Origin: Flavobacteriales bacterium UBA720
Lineage (GTDB): Bacteria > Bacteroidota > Bacteroidia > Flavobacteriales > Weeksellaceae
Reading direction: 5' to 3'
Assembly (NCBI GenBank): GCA_002297505.1
Contig: DBLQ01000109.1
Location: forward strand, 22,489 to 39,201
DNA: 16,713 nucleotides
The position numbers were made by a program, and so were the translations under genes. Shown one piece after another: positions 1 through 5,921 of the stretch. Positions within the stretch are counted from its first letter, which is position 1; every line of letters begins with the position of its first letter. The notes under the pieces were generated by a model. The model was given only the letters and a program-made list of their open reading frames with translations, did no database searches and had not been told where the DNA came from.

Positions 1-14
1 CGCTCTTCCGATCT
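1..14. other. Illumina adapter remnant at contig end
   Basis: The first 14 bases (CGCTCTTCCGATCT) are identical to the 3' end of the Illumina TruSeq adapter stem. Genomic sequence appears to begin at base 15. The bases happen to stay open in the uvrC frame and would add spurious residues R-S-S-D-L to the product. This is an untrimmed library artefact, not biology, and it marks position 1 as a physical contig end. Confidence 0.93.
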
Positions 15-15
15 T

Positions 16-513
16 AAGACCATGGAAGAGGTGATCTATCGCCGTTACAGAAGATTGATTGATGAAGGCGAACCTCTGCCGCAGCTGATCCTGATTGATG
101 GTGGCAAAGGCCAGCTTTCATCTGCGGTCAAAAGTCTGAAACTGCTGGGCCTGTATGGAAAAATCACCATCATCGGCATCGCAAAACGTCTGGAGGAAAT
201 CTACTTTCCGGAAGATTCGATTCCATTGTATATAGACAAAAAAGCGGAAACGCTGAAAATTCTTCAGCGCGTTCGGGATGAGGCGCACCGCTTCGGCGTC
301 AAGCATCACAGGACCCGCAGAAAGAACTCGACCATCAAATCTGAGCTGGAAGAAATCCCGGGCGTGGGCGGCAAAACCATCGAACTGCTGCTCTCCAAAC
401 TGAAATCCGTGAAACGCGTGAAAGAAGCAGACCTCGTAACCCTGGAAGAAATCCTGGGCAAAGCGAAGGGGAAAATTGTTTGGGAGTTTTTTAATAATCC
501 TCCCAATTCATAA
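16..513 (+). CDS. uvrC: UvrABC system protein C, C-terminal part (5' truncated)
   Basis: This is the C-terminal ~166 residues of excinuclease subunit UvrC, the nuclease that makes the dual incisions in nucleotide excision repair. The fragment begins inside the RNase H-like endonuclease domain. The segment LILIDGGKGQL carries one of the acidic catalytic residues, and RDEAHRFGVKHHR carries the conserved His region. It ends with the tandem helix-hairpin-helix domain (EEIPGVGGKTIELLL, then KEADLVTLEEILG). Full-length UvrC is about 600 residues, so roughly the first 430 are missing beyond the contig end. The ATG at 22 is an internal Met, not the start; the upstream codons AAG ACC belong to the same frame. 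No T-rich terminator follows the stop. Confidence 0.95.
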   Translation, partial: KTMEEVIYRRYRRLIDEGEPLPQLILIDGGKGQLSSAVKSLKLLGLYGKITIIGIAKRLEEIYFPEDSIPLYIDKKAETLKILQRVRDEAHRFGVKHHRTRRKNSTIKSELEEIPGVGGKTIELLLSKLKSVKRVKEADLVTLEEILGKAKGKIVWEFFNNPPNS

Positions 514-547
514 CATTCGAAGTATCGGAATTCTTCTCTGTAATCCT

Positions 548-555
548 TATCTTTG
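548..555 (+). promoter_or_regulatory. Bacteroidota -7 element for the 573-1139 gene
   Basis: TATCTTTG matches the Bacteroidota -7 consensus TAnnTTTG exactly and lies 17 nt before the ATG at 573, so transcription would start about 11 nt upstream of the start codon. I do not see a clear -33 TTTG at the usual spacing, so only half of the promoter is supported. Confidence 0.45.
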
Positions 556-572
556 CAACCTAAATTTTAACA

Positions 573-1139
573 ATGAACAAATACATAAAGTTTGTAATCG
601 CCGCAATCATCATCGCTCTGGGTGTATACCTGATGTTTAACCGGAACATTGGCTGGGGAATCGTTTTGGTAGTTTTGTCGGCAATACCAATTGCGCTTTT
701 CTTTAAAAATGAAAATATTCTTCTGGCTTTCTGGCAGCTGAGAAAACAGAATATGGAAAAGGCCGCCAAGTTTTTATCGAATATCACCGATTATCAATCT
801 CAACTTCACAAGAGCCAGTATGGTTATTTTCATTACCTGCAGGCTTTGACAACCGCTCAGGACAATCCTCAAAAAACTGAAGGACTGATGAAAAAAGCCC
901 TGGATTACGGACTGAATATGAAGCACGACCGGGCAATGGCCAAACTGAACCTGGCCGCTTCTGCACTTTCAAAAGGCAGAAAAGCTGAGGCTCAGAAACT
1001 TCTGGATGAAGCCAAGCAGCTGGATTCTGCTGGTATGATGACCGATCAGATCAAGATGATGAAAGAGCAAATGAAGATGCCGACGATGCAGAAACACATG
1101 CACAATCCGCGTATGCGAAACCGAGGAAAATTTTTCTAA
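573..1139 (+). CDS. Membrane protein with two N-terminal TM helices and TPR-like helical repeats
   Basis: I do not recognise a named family. The 188-residue product has two adjacent hydrophobic helices (about residues 5-22 and 27-46) forming a hairpin in the inner membrane. Residues ~50-150 are an alpha-helical region with alternating A/L/Y positions, resembling tetratricopeptide-type repeats (for example the helix around YFHYLQALTTAQ and the ALSKGRKAEAQKLLDEA repeat). The C-terminal ~36 residues are rich in Met, His and basic residues, with nine methionines. By analogy with other TPR membrane proteins it may scaffold a protein complex, but that is a guess. It stands alone after uvrC, with its own -7 element and a terminator just behind it. 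Confidence 0.8.
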   Translation: MNKYIKFVIAAIIIALGVYLMFNRNIGWGIVLVVLSAIPIALFFKNENILLAFWQLRKQNMEKAAKFLSNITDYQSQLHKSQYGYFHYLQALTTAQDNPQKTEGLMKKALDYGLNMKHDRAMAKLNLAASALSKGRKAEAQKLLDEAKQLDSAGMMTDQIKMMKEQMKMPTMQKHMHNPRMRNRGKFF

Positions 1140-1153
1140 TCAAGCCATAAAAT

Positions 1154-1180
1154 AAGGAACGGATGATCTTCGTTCCTTTT
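1154..1180. terminator. Hairpin terminator between convergent genes
   Basis: AAGGAACG (1154-1161) pairs perfectly with CGTTCCTT (1171-1178) around a 9-nt loop. The plus strand continues with T residues at 1177-1180, and the minus strand with an A/T-rich TTATTTTAT. It sits between the convergent genes ending at 1139 and 1203 and can serve both, more convincingly the plus strand. Confidence 0.7.
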
Positions 1181-1202
1181 CTATTCTATGTTCGAAAGCC
1201 AA

Positions 1203-1775
1203 TTATAGACCGGCGTGGGCTGCTACCAGCTCAGCAGGCGATCTAACCAGTTCGATTATCAGCTTCAGATTTTTATAGACCCTGAGTTTATGCTGCACAG
1301 GATTGTACTGATAGGGAAATAATGCAAATTTGATCTCGCCATTCGTATTCTGGCAGATATGATCCTGATTAAAAGTTACTAAATCTCCCGGAAAAAAGGC
1401 ATCCACATGAGAAACACCTTGCGGGTTTTGAGTCTGGAGAGCTCTTGCCGGCGCCTCTATGTCAATATCCAAAATATCAACATACGTATCATACAGAATT
1501 TTATGCCGGCATTCTGAATTGTTCTGCACCAGGACCGACTGCGGAAAATAAGGCAATGCCGGGACTTCCGGGTCCGACACGATTGTAGAAATCTGCGACG
1601 CAAATGACTGGTAAATTCTGCCATCAACCCTCTTAGTGGATGGAGCAAAGTCGCCCACTGCAAAGTCTGCAGTCAGCGATGATGCATCTAACCGCGTTAC
1701 ACTGATTTTTTGTGAAATCAATTGGGCCGGAACGAGAGATATTACGACAACACCTGTCAGTATATGTATCCTCAT
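1203..1775 (-). CDS. Orphan secreted protein resembling a gingipain (C25) propeptide
   Basis: The 190-residue product starts with a Sec-type signal (MRIHILTGVVVISLVPAQ, cleavage likely near residue 18-22). It then resembles the N-terminal propeptide region of C25 cysteine peptidases (gingipains, PorU-like proteins): a PALPYFPQSVLV segment, like the usual G-x-P-x-LP start, and near the end FPYQYNPVQHKLRVYKNLKL, very close to the P-x-QYNP-x-x-x-LRVY hallmark of these prodomains. No peptidase domain follows. The ORF stops at 1203 and the next gene lies on the opposite strand, so there is no room for the ~300-residue catalytic domain. It could be a decayed peptidase gene or a free-standing prodomain that acts as inhibitor or chaperone. 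The family call rests on remembered motifs. Confidence 0.6.
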   Translation of the reverse strand: MRIHILTGVVVISLVPAQLISQKISVTRLDASSLTADFAVGDFAPSTKRVDGRIYQSFASQISTIVSDPEVPALPYFPQSVLVQNNSECRHKILYDTYVDILDIDIEAPARALQTQNPQGVSHVDAFFPGDLVTFNQDHICQNTNGEIKFALFPYQYNPVQHKLRVYKNLKLIIELVRSPAELVAAHAGL

Positions 1776-1792
1776 ATACTTATATTTTTCGC

Positions 1793-1800
1793 CAAAAATA
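1793..1800 (-). promoter_or_regulatory. Putative -7 element for the C25-propeptide-like gene
   Basis: Read on the minus strand, 1800-1793 is TATTTTTG, an exact TAnnTTTG match 17 nt upstream of the ATG at 1775. No TTTG at the -33 position is evident. Confidence 0.35.
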
Positions 1801-1851
1801 TAAAATAAAGTGTTATCCTGATATTAATTATCAAAAAAAGCTCAAAATAAT

Positions 1852-2484
1852 TTACATCTCTGCATTATTCTCGTAGCCATAAAATTTGGGAATGCGCCAG
1901 TGGTACTTCACCGCAAGTGTTCTGATGGCGACTATCAGGAGAATTGTTGAGATCTGAACCAATGTGTAGGACCAGCCGGAATAGCGCGTCATCAGCAGAA
2001 ATATACCACCACCTACAATGCACGCGGTAGCGTAAATCTCTTTTCTGAAAATCAACGGAATCCTGTTGAGCAGAATATCACGAATGATACCGCCAAAGCA
2101 GCCCGTGATGGTGCCTAAAGTAAGGCAGATCAAAGGATGGAAACCTGCAGAAAGTCCCTTCTGAACACCAATAATGGTGAATAATCCCAATCCGAAACTG
2201 TCGAAGATGAAAAGCGTAACCTTAAAATTTTTCTCAATAGACTTAAAGATCATCGAAAATAAACAGGTGAAAAAAATCAGAGAACAGGTGAGCATGTCCG
2301 TCATCCAGAATACCGGTGCATCCAGCAGAAGATCGCGCACTGTTCCGCCTCCCACCGATGTTACGAATGCAATGATGAGTACACCAAAAGGATCCAGACG
2401 TTTCTGCATGGCTGCAAAACTCCCGGACATGGCAAACGAAATGGTTCCGAGAACTTCTATGATGAGGTTTAATTGCTCGTGCAC
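1852..2484 (-). CDS. Trimeric intracellular cation channel (TRIC/UPF0126) family membrane protein
   Basis: A 210-residue inner-membrane protein made of two homologous three-helix repeats, as in the UPF0126 family (E. coli YicG/YadS). Repeat 1 carries GGGTVRDLLLDAPVFW and repeat 2 carries GCFGGIIRDILLNRIPLIF, the paired GG-x-x-RD signatures of the family. Prokaryotic members form trimeric K+-permeable channels, and YicG has been linked to glycine transport; the substrate here is unknown. The start codon is GTG at 2484-2482 (MHEQLN), chosen because MHEQ-type N-termini are usual and no ATG lies in frame just upstream. It ends 76 nt before the 1203-1775 gene on the same strand and is probably a separate unit. 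Confidence 0.9.
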   Translation of the reverse strand: MHEQLNLIIEVLGTISFAMSGSFAAMQKRLDPFGVLIIAFVTSVGGGTVRDLLLDAPVFWMTDMLTCSLIFFTCLFSMIFKSIEKNFKVTLFIFDSFGLGLFTIIGVQKGLSAGFHPLICLTLGTITGCFGGIIRDILLNRIPLIFRKEIYATACIVGGGIFLLMTRYSGWSYTLVQISTILLIVAIRTLAVKYHWRIPKFYGYENNAEM

Positions 2485-2632
2485 GCGCTTTAAAATATTA
2501 ATGTGTTGATTCTATAATTTAATGATTCACTGTTTTGTCATCTGAAATCTGAAATGTTGTATCTTTTAAAAAGTTGGTGTGTTGCAATCCTTCTTAATCG
2601 TAAATGACTTCTCACAGCTTTCTTCCTGCATC

Positions 2633-3409
2633 TTACTTCTCATTATCCAATTCCAGCTCCACCAGCACCGGACAGTGATCCGAATGTTTGACCTCGGGCA
2701 AGATAACGGCGCGGGTCATTTTTTCTCTGAGAGGTTCGGAGACAAAATTGTAATCCAGGCGCCATCCCTTATTCCGGGCGCGGGAGCCGGCCCTGTAGCT
2801 CCACCACGAGTATTGCCCCGGCTGATCATTAAAATACCGGAAACTGTCAGTGAGTCGGTTTTCAATCATAAATTGGGTCATCCACTCGCGCTCCATCGGT
2901 AGAAACCCTGAGGTATTGGCCAGCCCAACGGGATTATGAATATCAATGGCCTGATGACAGATATTAAAATCGCCACTGATGATGAGGTTTGGAATTGTTT
3001 TTCTAAGTTCCCGAATGTAATCCAGAAAATCGAAGCAAAACTGCATCTTGAAATCCAGCCTATCAATGTTGGATGCAGAAGGTACGTAAACGGAAATCAC
3101 GGAGAAATCATCAAAATCTGCACGCATGATGCGGCCCTCGGTGTCATAAGACTCTACGCCACAGCCATATTCTACATGCCTGGGTTTTACTTTCGAAGCA
3201 ATGCCTACACCGCTGTAACCCTTGCGCACAGCCGAGTGCCAGTAGCTGTGATAGCCCAGCTTTTCGAAGCTGTCGATGTCTATCTGGTCGTTTCCGGCTT
3301 TGCTTTCCTGGATGCAGATCACGTCCGGATTGGCCACGTTCAGCCAGCCTAAAAAATCTTTGGTAAAGGCGGCGCGGATACCGTTTACATTATAGCTGAT
3401 AATTTTCAT
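2633..3409 (-). CDS. xth: Exodeoxyribonuclease III (AP endonuclease)
   Basis: A 258-residue Mg-dependent AP endonuclease / 3'-5' exonuclease of the exonuclease III / ExoA family, acting in base excision repair. All active-site motifs are visible: NVNGIRA (N7, N9), CIQESKA (metal ligand E35), GYSGVG, Y109, SGDFNICH (D147, N149), WWSYRAGSRARNKGWRLDY and the terminal SDHCP (D244, H245). Length is normal for the ExoA subgroup. The gene starts 5 nt after the stop of the L7/L12-like membrane protein gene on the same strand, so the two are almost certainly co-transcribed. Confidence 0.96.
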   Translation of the reverse strand: MKIISYNVNGIRAAFTKDFLGWLNVANPDVICIQESKAGNDQIDIDSFEKLGYHSYWHSAVRKGYSGVGIASKVKPRHVEYGCGVESYDTEGRIMRADFDDFSVISVYVPSASNIDRLDFKMQFCFDFLDYIRELRKTIPNLIISGDFNICHQAIDIHNPVGLANTSGFLPMEREWMTQFMIENRLTDSFRYFNDQPGQYSWWSYRAGSRARNKGWRLDYNFVSEPLREKMTRAVILPEVKHSDHCPVLVELELDNEK

Positions 3410-3414
3410 GAAGT

Positions 3415-3909
3415 CTATTTGAAAATAAGATAAAGAATGAATGTAGCAATGGCGGCAGCAATGATTATTGTTTTCCAGTTGGATTTTTCATTGTCTACAT
3501 ACAGGCTGCTGCGCTGCTGCTGATAGGCCGCTGGATTTTCCGCAAAGCTCTTCTCGTACGCCACAATTTCCGGATTGTGACCGGTTATTTTCCGGACTTC
3601 TTCCCACTCGGGATCTGTGGGAAGGACGATTTTCTCCGGCTGATCGCCTTTTTTTATTTTGACGGTATATTTGCCGTTCACCGTGTTGATTTTGACTTTC
3701 AGATTCTGATCGGGAAGCCACTGATCCAAATTGATGTCGGACTGTTTGCTTTCAATGGCGTCTACCAGGTTTTTGGAATTTCGAAGATCCAGACCACAGG
3801 CATCATGAACCACTTTGATGGCTTCAATTTTCTTCCCCTGGAGGATAAGCTGCTCGATGTCTGTTCTGCTCACAGCGCTTGCTTTAAGAAATTCGTCAAT
3901 ATTAGTCAT
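3415..3909 (-). CDS. Tail-anchored protein with ribosomal L7/L12-like N-terminal segment
   Basis: The 164-residue protein opens with a segment strongly resembling the C-terminal domain of ribosomal protein bL12: LILQGKKIEAIKVVHDACG followed by LDLRNSKNLVDAIES (about residues 21-54), matching the bL12 pattern GKKI-x-AIK-x-VRE-x-TGLGLKEAKDLVE. A polar middle region (55-143) follows, then one hydrophobic helix at the extreme C-terminus (about 146-163, TIIIAAAIATFILYLIF), suggesting a tail-anchored membrane protein facing the cytoplasm. It is far from any ribosomal operon and is the first gene of a two-gene unit with xth. Its function is unknown; the bL12 fold part may be a protein-binding module. 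Confidence 0.8.
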   Translation of the reverse strand: MTNIDEFLKASAVSRTDIEQLILQGKKIEAIKVVHDACGLDLRNSKNLVDAIESKQSDINLDQWLPDQNLKVKINTVNGKYTVKIKKGDQPEKIVLPTDPEWEEVRKITGHNPEIVAYEKSFAENPAAYQQQRSSLYVDNEKSNWKTIIIAAAIATFILYLIFK

Positions 3910-4040
3910 ATGGTTTTATTTTTATGAATTTGTTAATCAAGATGAAAGCCCATTTTGAAATTCCGAACTCTGTTTCGTTTTTACATCTCAAAGGTCGGAA
4001 ATAAGAATGAGATGGTCAAAAGAAATAATAGCGCCGGTGT

Positions 4041-4133
4041 AGCCCCGATGGCAGCGGCATCCTTTTTTGGGCGAGGCGGCGGAGCGCAGCGGAGCCGACC
4101 GAGCACAAAAAAGATACAGCGGACAGCGGGACT
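4041..4133. repeat. GC-rich palindromic intergenic element
   Basis: A 93-bp imperfect inverted repeat. The left arm 4041-4069 begins AGCCCCGATGGCAGCGGCAT and ends CCTTTTTTG. The right arm 4106-4133 begins CAAAAAAGATACAGCGG and ends in CAGCGGGACT; its reverse complement closely follows the left arm. The loop (4070-4105) is itself GC-rich and repetitive, with GGCGG and GGAG motifs. It is much richer in G+C than its surroundings. From memory, similar elements (AGCCC...GCGGCATCCTTTTTTG...CAAAAAAGATACAGCGGACAGCGGGA) recur in intergenic regions of Flavobacteriia, suggesting a dispersed REP-like family; the copy number here cannot be seen from one window. It fills a 332-bp gene-free gap; 3910-4040 holds nothing else I can identify. 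Confidence 0.65.
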
Positions 4134-4172
4134 CAATATCCTATCCCGACCCAGCATCTAGCTCCCGAACAT

Positions 4173-4207
4173 AAAAAAGGCGGAAAAGGTAATCAATCTT
4201 TTCCGCC
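4173..4207 (-). terminator. Rho-independent terminator of porX
   Basis: On the minus strand GGCGGAAAAG and its perfect complement form a 10-bp stem (4198-4207 with 4179-4188) around a 9-nt loop, followed by six T residues (4178-4173). It lies 34 nt after the porX stop codon. The plus-strand side has no T-run, so it is specific for porX transcription. Confidence 0.88.
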
Positions 4208-4241
4208 CAATAAACCCAAATCAAATAAACTATGAAAAAAA

Positions 4242-5786
4242 CTATTTGGGCTCTAATATGCTAATCGGGATAATGACCTCTTCCAGAGAGATTCCCCCGT
4301 GCTGATAAGTGTCTTTGTAGTAATTCACAAAGTGGTTATAATTCTTCGGGTATGCGAGGAAGATGTTATTCTTCGCAAAAATATATTTGGAACTCAGGTT
4401 TCCTTTTGGCAGAAAAAGCTTGTCCGGATTGCTGATGGCCCAGACATCTTTGTCATCGTAAGTAAGGCTGCGTCCTGTTTTGTAACGTATGTTGGTAGAT
4501 GTCTCCCGATCTCCTACCACCTTACTTGGTTTTTTAACATAAACTGTGCCGTGATCTGTGGTAATGACGAGTTTGAAGCCATTTTCTGCAGCGGTTTTGA
4601 TGATTTTGATCAGGGACGAATTCTCGAACCAGTTGTATGTCAGCGACCGGAATGTTTTATCGTCCCTGATAAGTTGGTTGACAATGTTATTATCGGTTTT
4701 GGCATGAGAAAGGATGTCGATGAAATTATAAACAATCACTAATAAATCATTATTTTTATGCTGATTGAAATCGTCCAGAATCTTGCGCTCGAAATCGGCA
4801 TTCAGGATTTTCAGGTACTTCATCGATTTCCCGGAGAGGCCGATGCGTTTCAGCTGGTCTTCCAGGAAATCTCTTTCGTGCTCGTTCTTGTTGCCTTCTT
4901 CATTGTCATTGAACCAATACTGGGGAAATCTTTTTTCTATCTCAGAGGGCATCAGTCCTGCGAAGAACGAATTCCGCGCGTACTGTGTAGCCGTCGGCAA
5001 AATGCTGAAGTAGTAATCCTCGGACGTCTTATTATAAAATCTCGTGAATAGTGGCTCAATCACTTTCCACTGATCATAACGCAGATTATCGATCATCAGC
5101 AAAAGCACTTTTTCCTTTTCCAACTCCGGCTTTACCTTATCTTTGAAAAGGGTGTGGCTCATCATCGGTTTTTCATTGCTGCTGAGCCAGTCTTCATAAT
5201 TATTTTCGATAAACTTGGAGAACTGGATGTTGGCTTCTTCCTTCTGATTCTGAAGAAGATCTGCAAATTCGCTGTCAAAAACCTTGTCGAATTTGATTTC
5301 CCAATTCAGGATTTTCTTATAATATTCTGCCCAGTCCTGGTAGGTTTTCAGGTAGGACAATTCCATACTCAAGTTTCGGAATTCCTGCTGGTAATCTACA
5401 ATGGTTTTCTGCTCTACCAGAGACTCGCTCTGGAGATTTTTTTTAAGGGAAAGCAACACCTGATTGGGATTCACCGGCTTCAGAATATAATCTGCGATCT
5501 GCGAACCGATGGCCTGCTCCATGATATGTTCTTCCTCACTTTTGGTAACCATCACAATTTTCAAGGCGTTATCTTTTTCCTTGATCATCGGAATAGCTTC
5601 CAGACCGGAAATTCCCGGCATATTTTCGTCCAGCAATGTTAATGCGAATTTCTCTTTTTCTATGATTTCAAGCGCCTCATTGACATTATTCACGGGCGTG
5701 ACTTTATAACCTTTATTCTCTAAAAAGACAATATGAGGTTTTAGTAAATCCACTTCATCATCGATCCATAAAATTTTTCCTGACAT
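4242..5786 (-). CDS. porX: T9SS/gliding response regulator PorX with PglZ domain
   Basis: PorX is the response regulator of the PorX-PorY system that controls type IX secretion genes in Bacteroidota. Residues 1-120 form a CheY-like receiver with acidic pocket D9/D10, phosphoacceptor D53 (LLDENMPG), T81 and K103 (ILKPVNP). A helical linker (~120-220) leads to a C-terminal PglZ/alkaline-phosphatase-like domain with metal-site motifs LLLMIDNLRYDQW, NFIDILSHA, ITTDHGTVYV and the final YQHGGISLEEVIIPI. Published work on PorX assigns this domain zinc-dependent phosphodiesterase activity on oligonucleotides. The 514-residue length is normal for PorX. It is a single gene with its own terminator; an exact -7 match (TAATTTTG, 5823-5816) lies 29 nt before the ATG. 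PorY is not in this window. Confidence 0.95.
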   Translation of the reverse strand: MSGKILWIDDEVDLLKPHIVFLENKGYKVTPVNNVNEALEIIEKEKFALTLLDENMPGISGLEAIPMIKEKDNALKIVMVTKSEEEHIMEQAIGSQIADYILKPVNPNQVLLSLKKNLQSESLVEQKTIVDYQQEFRNLSMELSYLKTYQDWAEYYKKILNWEIKFDKVFDSEFADLLQNQKEEANIQFSKFIENNYEDWLSSNEKPMMSHTLFKDKVKPELEKEKVLLLMIDNLRYDQWKVIEPLFTRFYNKTSEDYYFSILPTATQYARNSFFAGLMPSEIEKRFPQYWFNDNEEGNKNEHERDFLEDQLKRIGLSGKSMKYLKILNADFERKILDDFNQHKNNDLLVIVYNFIDILSHAKTDNNIVNQLIRDDKTFRSLTYNWFENSSLIKIIKTAAENGFKLVITTDHGTVYVKKPSKVVGDRETSTNIRYKTGRSLTYDDKDVWAISNPDKLFLPKGNLSSKYIFAKNNIFLAYPKNYNHFVNYYKDTYQHGGISLEEVIIPISILEPK

Positions 5787-5815
5787 ATATATTTCTATGT
5801 TTAATTAGTCTCTAT

Positions 5816-5823
5816 CAAAATTA
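5816..5823 (-). promoter_or_regulatory. Putative -7 element of porX
   Basis: Minus-strand TAATTTTG fits TAnnTTTG exactly and would place the transcript start about 20-25 nt before the porX ATG. A TAATTTGG just upstream is a competing weaker candidate, and no well-spaced TTTG supports either. Confidence 0.3.
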
Positions 5824-5886
5824 TTACCAAATTATTGACATTATAATGCACTAACAAAAATTTGTAGTTAAATATTAGTTAATGTA

Positions 5887-5917
5887 AACAAAAAACTTTG
5901 CCAAATTGGCAAAGTTT
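5887..5917 (-). terminator. Rho-independent terminator of the RNase E/G gene
   Basis: An 11-bp perfect stem (5893-5903, AAACTTTGCCA, with 5907-5917) closes a 3-nt loop, and on the minus strand continues into a T-rich tail. It begins only 4 nt after the RNase E/G stop codon. The plus strand lacks a T-run of similar quality. Confidence 0.85.
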
Positions 5918-5921
5918 AATT

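Noticed and set aside
481..505. Hairpin TGGGAG/CTCCCA at the end of uvrC
   Set aside because: Six-bp stem with a 13-nt loop inside the coding sequence, and no T-run after it, so not a convincing terminator.
3955..4161. 68-residue plus-strand ORF across the GC-rich palindrome
   Set aside because: It merely translates the inverted-repeat element; composition (Gly/Arg/Ser/Pro-rich centre) and lack of any recognisable motif indicate a spurious call.
5154..5642. 162-residue plus-strand ORF within porX
   Set aside because: Antisense to the PorX receiver and linker, hydrophobic and without motifs; the PorX frame is clearly the coding one.
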